From assembly GCA_002633005.1 (NCBI GenBank), contig NMRA01000353.1:339486-403485 (forward strand): a stretch of DNA of 64,000 nucleotides. The letters are read 5' to 3'. Source of the DNA: Phoronis australis (taxonomy: Eukaryota; Phoronida; Phoronidae). The translations under genes and the position numbers were made by a program. The notes beneath the pieces were generated by a model that was not told the DNA's origin, did no database searches, and worked only from the letters and a program-made list of their open reading frames with translations. Positions 44,575 through 55,503 of the stretch are shown here, in pieces; the first letter of the stretch is position 1; each line of letters opens with the position of its first letter.

Positions 44575-45796
44575 CCACTAGGAGGCGCCACAGTAGTCCA
44601 AATCGTCTGAAAATCATTGTCAGCTGTCTTCCTTATAGTAAGCACATACACGCCAATTTTCACAATCATCCTTTGAGCGGTTTGGTTGATAGAGGGGTGG
44701 ACGCAAAAATACAGACTCGAAAACAGTAAAAATGGCCACTAGGTGGCGCAAACTACGTCGAATCCATCTGAAAACAGTAGGATAGCGTCATCTCACTAAT
44801 AGGTGCCTACATACCAAATTTCATGAAAATCCGTTCAATACTTTTGAAGATACAAAGGTAAGCGTAAAAAACTAAAATTGCCACTAGGGGGCACACCGGT
44901 AGTCGGATCCGACCAAAAGTCGTCATCTTCCGTTGTTAACATCATATAAATATACTTACACAATTTGTAAAGATCCTGCGAACGGTTTAGGAGATACAGC
45001 CATAGGCGCAAAAAAACAAAACTGCCACTAGGAGGCGCCACAGTAGTCGAAATCGTCGGAAAATCATCGTCAACCATCCTCTACATAGTAAGCATATACA
45101 TGCCAATTTTCACAATCATCCTTTGAGCGGTTTGGTTGATAGAGGGGTGGACGCACAAAAACAGACTCGAAAACACTAAAAATGGCCACTAGGTGGCGCA
45201 AACTATGTCGAATCCATCTGAAAACGGGAGGATAGCGTCATCTCACTAATAGGTGCCTACATACCAAATTTCATGAAAATCCAATAAGGACTTGTGAAGA
45301 TACAAAGGTAAGCGTAAAAAAATTAAAATTGCCACTAGGGGGCACACCGGTAGTCGGATCCGTCCAAAAGTCGTCATCTTCCGTTGTTAACATCATATAA
45401 ATATACTTACACAATTTCGTAAAGATCCTGCGAACGGTTTAGGAGATACAGCCATAGGCGCAAAAAAACAAAACTGCCACTAGGAGGCGCCACAGTAGTC
45501 GAAATCGTCGGAAAATCATCGTCAACCGTCCTCTACATAGTAAGCACATACATGCCAATTTTCACAATCATCCTTTGAGCGGTTTGGTTGATAGAGGGGT
45601 GGAAGCACAAAAACAGACTCGAAAACAGTAAAAATGGCCACTAGGTGGCGCAAACTATGTCGAATCCATCCGAAAACGGCAGGATAGCGTCATCTCACTA
45701 CTAGGTGCCTACATACCAAATTTCATGAAAATCCGTTCAGGACTTTTGAAGATACAAAGGTAAGCGTAAAAAACTAAAATTGCCACTAGGGGGCAC
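44575..45796 (+). promoter_or_regulatory. Nine periodic CTCF-consensus-like sites
   Basis: Six sites (44736, 44881, 45186, 45332, 45638, 45783) match CCASYAGRKGGCRS at all 14 positions: CCACTAGGTGGCGC or CCACTAGGGGGCAC. Three (44575, 45025, 45477) read CCACTAGGAGGCGC, one mismatch. All are on the plus strand at about 145-161-bp spacing. The consensus is from knowledge of bilaterian CTCF; binding is inference. Confidence 0.5.
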
Positions 45797-45970
45797 ACCG
45801 GTAGTCGGATCCGTCCGAAAGTTCGCACATGCCGTCCCATTCATGAATGGAACATATGTGCCAAATTTCATGAACGTATGTCAAAGGGTTTTGGAGATAG
45901 AGCAGCGGACGCCAGACGCCGGACGCCGGACGGACGCCGCCCGTACGGACGGACGGAGATGACGGCATAA

Positions 45971-45998
45971 TGCGTCCACATATAAATATGTGGGCGCA
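45971..45998. other. Terminal palindrome of the satellite element
   Basis: TGCGTCCACATA and TATGTGGGCGCA pair with one mismatch around a short AT loop. The same palindrome, inverted, opens the copies at 60342 and 63680, so it marks an element end. Confidence 0.75.
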
Positions 45999-46010
45999 TA
46001 ATAAAATGTT

Positions 46011-46452
46011 ATGGGACGTGCCGCTCAGAAGTCAAGGATAACTTTTTCATAGCAGTTACTCTTCAAAACTATGCTATGTCCAATAAAATTCTATCGGCTA
46101 CATTAATGAATTTCCTTATTTTATAACGGACCCCACGCCTAGGACTTCTAGTTACATGAATGAGGTATTCAGTAAATTCGTGACATTATACTGGAATAAA
46201 TATTGACACCCAGAATGAATTTTACTTGTTGAGATCAGAAACACATTTTAAGTGCCATGAAAAATACACATTCTTAAATCACTTTCAACCTGTTTCGCGT
46301 ATTTTAATTCAGATCTTAAATAAGGCTTGGGTACAAAGATTATTAGTTTCTACATATAAACATGAAGATGAAATGTCAAGTATGTTCTGCCTTACAAAAG
46401 TAATTTTGTCTTGTGTTTTCTTTTATAATTTACTAATATTTCTCTGTTACAG
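46011..46452. other. No recognisable feature; pyrimidine-rich end
   Basis: Ends in a long T-rich tract and TTCTCTGTTACAG, a good acceptor for the exon candidate that follows. Confidence 0.3.
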
Positions 46453-46577
46453 GTGAGAAAAAACGACTGCAACCAGCCGCCTTAACGTCTATTTTACCTT
46501 TGGACAAAGTGAAAAAGCAGTCCTTCAGCAACAACTTGAGAGAATTGAACCTATCAATTCAGAAAGTCAGCCCTTGA
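46453..46577 (+). CDS. Candidate terminal exon of an unidentified gene
   Basis: After a strong acceptor (T-rich tract, then TTCTCTGTTACAG) a frame of 40 codons runs EKKRLQPAALTSILPLDKVK, then KQSFSNNLRELNLSIQKVSP and a TGA at 46575-46577. It needs one base from a preceding exon. The peptide is basic and hydrophilic and resembles nothing I know. No AATAAA lies within the next 200 bp before Kolobok-A copy 3. Support is only the splice signal and openness, so this could be chance. Confidence 0.25.
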
Positions 46578-46796
46578 TATCCCTGATTATGGACTCAGTT
46601 GCATTGGGAAAATTATAATTTTTATTAACAATGTTGTTCCTTTGTATGTATGTGGTTGTTCAGTTTGCCATTTTGTTTTTAAATACACTGATTATTGTTT
46701 ATTCTCGAATCTTGTGCATAGTAGATTCGTATCCAGCTAGCTACGATTCAAAGCATACTTTGCTTGCATGTGGAACTTTTGTTATAGACAAGTTAA

Positions 46797-48456
46797 AGGA
46801 GAATGCCACCCGATTTAATTAGTCTTTTTTGTCGTCTTAATCGGTCTATATCCACATCGCCTCGCATACGGTCGACCTTACCTTGCCAAGAGGTGTCGCG
46901 TTAACCTGTGAGGAATGTAAGAAACGGCGCTAGCGACGTCAGTGGTTCATATACAGAGTGAATGCCGCTATGTTGCGGTGCATCGTTCCCGCTTGTCCGA
47001 ACTAAGCAGCTGCGAGGAAAGCGGTTATATCGGTTTTTTATTTCCTCGAAAGTCCGAAATGCTTAGGAAGTGGCTCATGGTAGTGAATATAATGAAGTGT
47101 ACGCAGTAAATAGCAAGTATGAGGCCGTGAAACATCTCCGTGTCTGTGGTCTTCAGACGTCGAAAGTGCCTGACGAATACCGGCTTATCAAATAACTCCA
47201 TACGTTCCGTTGTCTGAGCTTGTTCACAGCGCCTCTCTATTATTTCTTGATCACTGTATTCCTGTTCGAATTGATAGCCTGTAAAAATTAACGATCCACC
47301 TGCGAAGTCGGGACTGATGAGCTCTAGCTCGTCCTATGTTGGGATTGTGAGTTACCATGTTGAGCGTTCTGTTTCAAAATGAATTATTCTCACCCTAACC
47401 AATACTTATATAAAACTGAAACAAAGTCTGTCTCATTAGATGCAATTTGTAATGCCTTTGGAGTGTTCGTGATCGAGTGCAAATGATTTGAGAAGCCAGC
47501 AATGAATAAATCACTGCGTTACCGGCTTTAGGTGCAATACAACTAATTGACGGGACACCTAGGCTGTATGAGCTCATGCTAATATAGTGTTTGCTAGCAG
47601 AGCCTGTTGTGAAACAACTCGATTTCCACCCCACGGCCAGGTGTTAGGGGAATCTTTATTTACATTTACATTACTCAAATAATGATTGTCAATGTACAAC
47701 TTCTGCCCTGACGGTCTGTGGCCAAAGCGGACTCGGAACCTGAATTCGCGGCCCCCGACGAGTAAGTAGATTTGCAGTTTCGTGGCTTATTCACCAACAT
47801 AATCAGGTGCACATTACTTTGGCTCACTAGTTTAGTATTTTCTTGACTGGAAGTTTAGTTTCCACTGAACTTTGGCTGGTTTATGTTCGTGATGTCTGAT
47901 CAGTTTCCGAGCCACTGGCGGGGATAACGAGTCAATCCGGCCGGCCAGGCTCCGAGCCACTGGCCAGGCTAACAAGCGTTTTGTGTTTAGAACTCAAAAA
48001 ATCACAAGTCTAAACAACACAGATCTAGGTTCTCCTGTCTGTATCTCACGGAAAATACTTCGAAATTATCTCCGAACAGACCCCAAACTCCTGCTACGTA
48101 CCTTGTTGGGCTGCCGAACTTTGTAGGCTACGGTGTGTCCAAATACCAATAAATCCGTAAGAGCGAAATAAAACAAAACGTTTTTATAAGAACTCGGTGC
48201 ATTTCTAAGGGTTTTACATCGAAGTTTGATGCTATATAGGTGTTAAACAATGACTATAAGCGATAAGCTGACACCAGTATCCCGTATTGTGAACTGCTGA
48301 ACAGACTGCGTGTAAAACCGATGACGTCATTGGATAATTTCAACACCTCCGTCTGCCGTCAGGTGTCAGGTAACGCAACCGTACGTGTCGTTATGGAGTA
48401 GAACTATTCGATCTAAATTGATACAAATTAGGTTGTTTTTTGGGTGGCATGCTCCT
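46797..48456 (+). mobile_element. Kolobok-type DNA transposon, family A copy 3
   Basis: 1660 bp with intact TTAA on both sides (46793-46796 and 48457-48460) and termini AGGAGAATGCCACCC / GGGTGGCATGCTCCT. THAP region 46972-47160: LRCIVPACPN preserves the ancestral C-x4-C, RFFISSKVRNA-like sequence follows in shifted frames, and KYEAVKHLRVCG near 47115 holds the third Cys, but the His is lost at a frameshift. The remaining 1.3 kb is non-coding by eye. Least rearranged of the three copies and the best guide to the family ends. Confidence 0.8.
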
Positions 48457-48460
48457 TTAA

Positions 48461-48968
48461 CACAACTGCTCAAAGTCCTTCTTAAGAAAACTCTAAAGTA
48501 GTTACGCGCATAAACAAACAAATGCACACCAAGGGAATACTTCTTAGGCATAACAATTCTTTAAAAGCATCACTTGTCTGCAAAGTATCCAAGTTAATTG
48601 AGACAACTTCAAACCTTTGCTATCCATTTTCAAGACTTGATTTTTGATACTTTCAGCTATTTTAAACACTGATTACGATTCATGGGTCTGTCAAGCACAT
48701 TTCTGGTATAAGGCTGAGAGGACCGTTTCTCAGATTTTTTTATTTTTCTTCTAATAAAAGATTTGAAGACTTGGGTCCTTTATAAATGATGTATAATCGA
48801 AGAATAATTAAAAATCGTTAGGCATCATTGCTTGCGTATTGGCAGTAAGAATAATATGTTCATATACCTCACTCGCATGCAATTTTCACAAAAAATGACA
48901 GTCATAAAAAACTTGCATCATTTCAAGTCATAAGTTAAGACTGTCCAGTCATTGAGAATTCAGAAAAT
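48461..48968. other. No recognisable feature
   Basis: AT-rich non-coding interval. Confidence 0.3.
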
Positions 48969-50333
48969 GTACTCGTCCGGGTTACGGCCCATGCCCGGGT
49001 TACCGCCCACCCCCAATTTTTCATGATCCAGACTTCCGTAAAAGTACCTGTGCTTCTGTCAACGTTCGTCGCACAAAATTAAGAATCCAAAATGTGCGCA
49101 ACTTGCTTACCTTTCTGTGACAATCTATCAGTTTTACTATGGCGGTAAAATACCTGCATTCTCATGCTCTTTACTGAAGGAGACACAATTGTTTCTTTTA
49201 GCTCACGCGCGGAACTCGTGTTGGTATGTACTGGTCAGTGATACAGCGCTTGTCGAATGTATTTCATTTGCTGTAGAAGAACCAGCAAAGCAGTACTTGA
49301 CAGGGATATCACGTCAGTGGCCAACCTTTCTGTGATTACCCGTGACAGTACACGAAACATAACCACCCTGAGCATTGGAATAAGAAAAGACATGGCACAT
49401 TGTGACAAGCCAACTTTTGTTGCTGTTCCCGTCTTGGTTAAACGCATGTTTTTAATGACTTAAACTCCTGACACCAATATGGAAGCGCCCAACCAAAGGC
49501 AAGAGCGCAAAAAATCAATTTGTCATTAGCGCAAGTCAAACATTCTGTCCACCTTCCACGTGGTCAAAAACTTTTTTTTGAACTTTTGATTTGCCTGATG
49601 ACTTTTTACAAGATGTGTTTTGCTTCATTATTTTGGCAGCTGACCCCGAATACCCCTATTGTCTAATAGTAGTATCGTCCGATTATTGAGCACGTGCTTT
49701 GAAAAACAGCGGTAATGGCTTTGAACTTAAAAAGAAATATACAATGTATATAAAGTGTTACATTGTTTAAAGTATTCAATTGGAAGACCTGTCCATCATT
49801 AGCACGTGTTTGGTTGCCTAACTAAGTTTAAAATATTCAGTAAGAAGACCTGCCAATCGTTAGCACGTGCTTGGTTGCCTGACTGTCCAGTGGGAAGCAA
49901 ATCTTTACACAATCAAGTGCTTCCCTTAAAAATACACCGCGAAATAGCGGAGTCTTATGTGATCTGTCTTTTCTCTCAAGAAAGTTGCCCTACTGAACGC
50001 ACACCTACCTGGAATACCGTAGTTCTAAGAAATGATCAGGTACGTAAAAACCCAATCACGCTCGGGATCACGACGCCACTGTATTGTGTGTGTGCAGGCC
50101 GTCGAAGTCCGGTACTTCAATCCCCCGACCTATATTTTAACTGATATGCTTGAAGTCCGACGTCAGTGTAACTCCGTCAGGGTAAAATCGGTCCTCCGTG
50201 CAGTAAGCAACAACTCCCGATTTAAAAAAAACAAAAAATAATCGATTTTAATCGCCCATGCTCGGCTTACCGCCCACCCCCTGTTTTTAAGATTCCCAGT
50301 TTAAGCTCCCTGGACGGTAACGCGGACGAGTAC
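48969..50333. mobile_element. 1.36-kb TIR element of unknown superfamily
   Basis: Left end GTACTCGTCCGGGTTAC, right end GTAACGCGGACGAGTAC, a 17-bp inverted pair with one mismatch. Inside each end lies a direct repeat: GCCCATGCCCGGGTTACCGC (about 48987) and GCCCATGCTCGGCTTACCGC (about 50255), each followed by CCACCCCC. The 112-codon ORF 49806-50144 has no recognisable motif. 49775-49885 contains an imperfect 63-bp tandem duplication (TTAGCACGTGTTTGGTTGCC / TTAGCACGTGCTTGGTTGCC). No target duplication is clear, so the superfamily is left open. Confidence 0.6.
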
Positions 50334-52783
50334 TGTAACATATTTATATGGGTTTACAATGGATCTAGAAAAACAGTGTCATTAAACTTGAAAGAACTTC
50401 ATGAAGTTTAAGAATTACCTCACCATGCTCTTTCCCCGGACACTATTGCCTGTTATTTCCACACATTTAGTTGCACCAAATTTTCCAACCCCAACCCCAA
50501 CCCATGCTAACCTCCCGCTAAGAACGTGAATAAACTAGTAAATTAAAACAACGTGCATACCTTTCTTTAAAAATAGCTGTACCTTTCCGAAGGCCTTGTT
50601 CATTGTCTCTGATATAAAAAGCAGGCTTTGACAACAGATCTGGACTGGATGGGAAGATCTTGCTGGTTAGCTGCAATCAACTGATTAAAACCAATTTTTG
50701 TCCATTCAGGGACGGTTGCAGCAGAAGCGATACATATTTCCTCTGCACGGTGCCAGCCCTCAAACCTAAAACCCAAAGGTCAGGTGAAAACAGACATGAA
50801 ATGTTTACATGTCAATGTGTAATAGATTTCCGGACGACATCCGACAGGGAGTAAACAAATAGTCTAATGGTTATTTGTAACGTGCCCTGTGGGCTTGGAT
50901 TGTAATCTCTCACTAACCAACAGCATAAACATTCAGCATTGATCGATGTAACTGCATGCGCACTCCCAGCCTTCAATGTGGGGGGCTCGAATTCCTGACG
51001 TTGTGGACCTTTTGGCAACAAAAGTGCGGGCGGACTAAAAAAAAAAACTGGTTAACACTGTGAATTGCGCGTTTGTGCCTGCTAAGTGGACTTTTGTCTC
51101 ATTTTCTCGGACTCCTCGTTTCTCAGAGTCAGTCCTCTTTGCCCAGTTCAACAAGTGGGGGAGGGCTCGTTCGAGCCCCCCGAGGCCCTCCCCCTTGGGT
51201 GCGCCCATGAACTGTCACTGGTAAGCCTGTTAGAAATCATTCCAAACAATAATACTGCTTTGATGTACAAAAAGATCCCGAGTGCTACATCAAGTATCGT
51301 AACACCCATCACAACAAACATTGTCAACGATTAACCCGACTGGCGACTGGCGCGAAGTCGACATCGGCCAATACCTCAGTTAACAGGCATCAGTATTGTA
51401 AATATTTAATAATCGTTAAAATAATCACAAACCTTACCTTTCTCTAAGGTCATGCTTACTTTGTCTCGTAGAGGCACCCTTTTCACGCAATCTCAGATTC
51501 AGTTTGCACGACTACAAGCCATTTCACCATGTATTTAAAGGGCTCACGAAATCGAGGCTGCTTAATCTATCACCACTAGTACACGCGCACCCTCTAGTAA
51601 TGTTAAGATTGTCAAATAGCATAGCACCATTCACAGTGTAAACTCTCGCGGCTAGTCTCGGGGTCGCACGCTCTAATAATAGAATACATATGTCACGTGC
51701 GTGAGTTGGCATTCCGGAGCGAGAGTTCATGCTCTTAGTGGAGCCAATATGAAGTATGATGCGAAAGCGGTATCTGAGATGTTCTTCTTCAAGCTAACAA
51801 TTGCTTGTTGACATGTTTCGTATCAAACTTGGCGGACATCTTCAGCATGACGTTTCAAAAACTGCATTCCGACAGACATTGAAATGAAAGCTACGTCACT
51901 TGAAGATTGGATGTTCTCTTTCAGGAGGATTTCTACATCCCATATCCTGCTCAGATTTTCAAACACTGTACAACATGGCTGTCGCAAATGCCCGGGAGAG
52001 GGAGACCTGACGTAGTCGTTGCTGGGATCGCCGCGGTATGGTTTTCTGTTTTGTTACAGATGCTGATTTAAAACAGCACGCTGACTATTCAGAAGTGTGT
52101 CATGCATAAACGTGATGCTTGATGCATGTGTCCATTGCGATAAAAATGCGGTTTTAGGTTTCCATATGTCCGTAAAAAATGATCTGTATATCTATTCTTC
52201 AAAACATCATTTAGCGCGCTATTCAAAATAATCACAGCAGGCAAAGATGTACAGGTTCACACCGAAAGCATGCTGTGAATCCAGTAAATGTGATGCATTG
52301 AAGCGTTTACAAATTAATTTTTACTATGAAGAAGACAGCAATTTTCCATTTTGGGACCGTTTCAAGTATTCTAGGTCACCTAGTGGCCATTTTCATAATT
52401 TTACAGGCTGTTTTTGTCGCCTGCCTTTTAATCTGTCGAACCACTCTTAGGATCAAATGTGTTCCTGCTGCCAAGAGTACGATTGAAGTTGGTTTTCCAG
52501 CGTGAACATGTACTGCAGTGCTGCCTAGTGGCATTATTTGCATGTAAGGCTGTATTTTCTAAAGCCCTTGTAGGAAATTTTATTTGCAGTGTATTCCTAT
52601 TAACTTGACAACTATTAGATGGGCAAATTCAACTACCCCTGTGCCTTCAAGAGGCAATTTGATTTTCTTTACTTTTGCTTCTTTATAGTTAAAGTTCCAT
52701 GACGGATTTTCATTAAATTTGGGTAAATAGTTTTCTATTTTCGTTGCTCTTCTATTGCTGCACTTACGAAATGGCCACTGACA
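50334..52783. other. 2.4 kb without recognisable genes
   Basis: Scattered ORFs of under 85 codons on both strands. 50984-50996 (GGCTCGAATTCCT) resembles a Pol III B box but has no properly spaced A box. 52375-52390 and 52519-52535 carry decayed GCCACTAGG-type motifs like those of the satellite. Confidence 0.3.
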
Positions 52784-53663
52784 TCACATTTTTACGAAAT
52801 TATAACTCAGAACTGATGATAAAACGCAAATGTATGCTGGAGAACAGCAATCAACACCACATCCGGTGTAGAATGACTTGGAACATATGCGGAGAGATTT
52901 GACCAAAATGGCTTTGTCTCCCTTCCTCAGAATGCCATTTTGTCTATCAGGGCCGTAGGGAGTGAACTCAATATTTTCACGCTGAAAGACATCGGCTATG
53001 TCAATGTTACCTTGCTGTCCTACGAGTAACTGGCAACTGAACAGCGTCTCAACACCATAGATGTCCTTCCCATGACAGGGGCAGGCTTATTCAGCAAATT
53101 CGGCAGTTTGACGTTTTCTTAATTGCTTTGTAACATTCACTGCCTATTGAAATGAAAAAGGTGACTGCTCTGCTCATGCCCAATGATTAGTTTATTCTGA
53201 ACAATCAGTAATTACTCGGCATTGCAAATGTTATGGAGATATTGCTGCTGGTCATTGAGCGGATGTCTGTGCCTCACTATCTCCTGCACAATATTTATCC
53301 AGCCGTCCTCTCCTTCTTTCTTGTGCTTAGTCTTCTCCTGTCAAACCACTCAATGGCTTCTGCTATTCACCACCTTCATTCTACATGATGTATGTTCTCC
53401 AAGGCAGTATCAAGGTGGGCACGCCCATTGATAATATTCATCCATACAGCCACTTGCTCGGCTCTCGTTAAAATGCCCTTCGTGATCGAAGAACGTGATC
53501 GTTTGATATACGTCTGTTCTTCGAATTGGTCAGCCGGTTCTGCACTCTTGCCATCCGGGTGTCGACAGCAGTGCGCAACTTTGAGTAGACCTTTCTTGAC
53601 ATTATCGGGATGGTGCTCCATGCACAGTAAACTTAAAAATAAACTTCGGAAGAATTCTGACAA
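52784..53663 (-). pseudogene. Unidentified degraded protein-coding relic
   Basis: I do not recognise this gene. On the minus strand 53663-53376 is open for 95 codons (LCMEHHPDNVKKGLLKVAHC, then GILTRAEQVAVWMNIINGRA). A stop-rich but coding-like stretch follows (AEAIEWFDRRR). Then 53086-52784 is open for 100 codons between stops with ACPCHGKDIYGVETLFSCQL, NIDIADVFQRENIEFTPYG and LRKGDKAILVKSLRICSKSF, followed by a C-rich tail. The amino-acid composition and long open stretches suggest a former gene of at least 290 codons, perhaps a transposon or multicopy family. No known domain, TIR or splice signal fixes it. Confidence 0.4.
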
Positions 53664-55238
53664 AAAAGGTCTACTACTCCGAAAAAAAATGTTGCCATGA
53701 AATGTTTTTTACTCGATCTTCATAAATATTCTCAAATTTCATGACAGGTTTATTAATGTGTTACTTAGTATCAAAAACCCACACAGAAATAAAATTTTGA
53801 CAATGAAGTCCAATGACTTGTTTCTACCGTTTCTTTCGTCTTTGTAGTTAACGACTCTTGAATCGTATCTTCTTTGAAGCTCTCTTGACCAGGAGAAAAT
53901 GAATCATATTAATTTTATAAAATGAAGCAAATGCGTTCATATTTGGATGAGGCGTTGGTATCTTCAAAGTAGTGTTTTTTCAGAGAAGTGGGCCTTCGGA
54001 GTTGTATTTTTCGGAGTAGTGGGCCTTCGGAGTAGTGGGCAGTAACCAAACTGGACCCTCCAGTAGCCTAACTGCTGAGCTAATGAGCATTTCCAAGCAA
54101 GGTGCTTTCTCTAGTGTGCCGATATAACCCTAATGAAACTCATGAGCAAAATGTTTGGCCCACTATAGTATGTAATAATCAGAATTTTGAAAATATATCT
54201 TGAAGTGCTTGAAGAAGAAAGTGAAAAATTAATGAGATTAAAAAGTAAATACCAGAAGGCTGTTAGGCAGTCATGACGTTTGACCTCCGATTTGACCTTG
54301 AAAATGACTCCGCATCAATAAAAATCCGAAATGTATCCCTCATCACAGAAATTGGTATAACCAATGTATTATATGGCCCTGTCAGTCACCAAACCGAAAA
54401 AACAAAACGGGCTGAAGTTCAAAATGGCGGCTTCCGCCATCTCGAGTTGCAAAAAATGCTCAAGCTAATTTTGTTCTTCTGACCATATTTAACATATTTC
54501 AACAACAAAAAAACTTTACAGTGTTCAACCTTGCAGAATTCACCGTGGGGGCGATTGGGACGGTAACTAGACTAAAAGGGCTATAATGTTTGAAATGCCC
54601 CATCTCTTGTTTGATGCGACTCATTTCATGATCCAAATGATGTAGTATAACTAACACCATAGGGACAATTACCTAAATATTTTTTTCGTTTAGTCATCTT
54701 AATAATCCCTTGCTTTACATACTAGAGGGTTTCTGTTTTAGTGGATGATAAGATTTTGGAAGAAGGACAGGCCACGCAGCGAGGCACTCGACCACTACAA
54801 ACGTACGTATAGTATTACGATAGTAGTAATTTTCAGTATGCTTTATGCAGGTTGTTACACGGTAATCAACTAATGCGACTTCATGATAACATAAACAAAA
54901 AAGAAATGATAGTGTAAAAGGTAGTAACAGCGCTTTTGAGATTTCATCTTGAACATCTACATGTATATCAAACGAAATTTGGTCATGCTATTGAATCTTT
55001 TTTTGCTATATTTTGCTGAACTTTACTAAAAGACATGGCCATACGACCTAATCAATAGCATGAAAATTGCTAAATTCATTGCGAAAGAGTAAATATTTGG
55101 TTGAACGCAGACTTGATGAGGTCCTCCATAACCTAAATATCTACGTTCCAAGAAATTTGTACAAACTCTAATATTTTAACATTTAGCCACCTAAACAGGG
55201 CAAAATGCAAATTTAACTAAATTGGCTAACACGATTAA
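53664..55238. other. Mostly featureless; short tandem duplication and one exon-like block
   Basis: 53990-54045 has GGAGTAGTGGGCCTTC-type tandem repeats. 54255-54330 (TGACCTCCGATTTGACCTTG) looks like old repeat sequence. An exon-like block at 54742-54802 is listed separately. Confidence 0.3.
54742..54802 (+). CDS. Candidate 61-bp internal exon
   Basis: Acceptor ggtttctgttttag precedes, donor AAAC|GTACGTATAG follows. Two of three frames are open (WMIRFWKKDRPRSEALDHYK or VDDKILEEGQATQRGTRPLQ). No similarity recognised. Supported only by splice signals. Confidence 0.25.
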
Positions 55239-55395
55239 AGGCGAAGACAACCTTTTTCCATGTCATTTTGAGCTAAAATAAGGTTGGTTGGTTATCCTAG
55301 ACATATTTTCCACTTAATTACAGCTTTTTGTACTTTTATTAATTACTCGTCCGCTACTGTGGAAGTGACGTTTTAGGCGGCAAGCATTTCGCGCC
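55239..55395 (+). repeat. Kolobok-B left terminal inverted repeat
   Basis: About 155 bp, near-identical to the reverse complement of 56765-56919. Confidence 0.9.
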
Positions 55396-55503
55396 AATTT
55401 CTTTTCATATAGTCTGACTGTGAGAGCTGCCGAGTCAGTCATTGTTCTACCTCGGTTATGTTAAGTTCCGTCGCCGTTTGCTTTCATTTACTAGTCAGTG
55501 AAC

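Larger units (their letters stand above)
44395..46010 (+). repeat. Trimeric satellite array (~451-bp higher-order unit) with CTCF-like motifs
   Basis: Three head-to-tail units of about 450-452 bp, each of three related monomers of about 145, 145 and 161 bp. Every monomer holds one GCCACTAGGNGGC sequence. Motif starts are 44575, 44736, 44881, 45025, 45186, 45332, 45477, 45638 and 45783. Monomers also share AAATTTCATGAAAATCCGTT- or GAACGGTTTAGGAGATACAG-type segments, showing common descent. The array starts with shortened motifs (44406, 44431) and ends with a GGACGCC-rich tract and a palindrome at 45971-45998. Similarity between units is high (few differences per 450 bp), indicating recent amplification. 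Related inverted copies are at 60342-60930 and 63680-64000. Confidence 0.9.

Noticed and set aside
50860-51030. tRNA gene or tRNA-derived SINE
   Set aside because: A B-box-like GGCTCGAATTCCT exists, but the nearest A-box-like sequence is ~125 bp away and no cloverleaf can be drawn.
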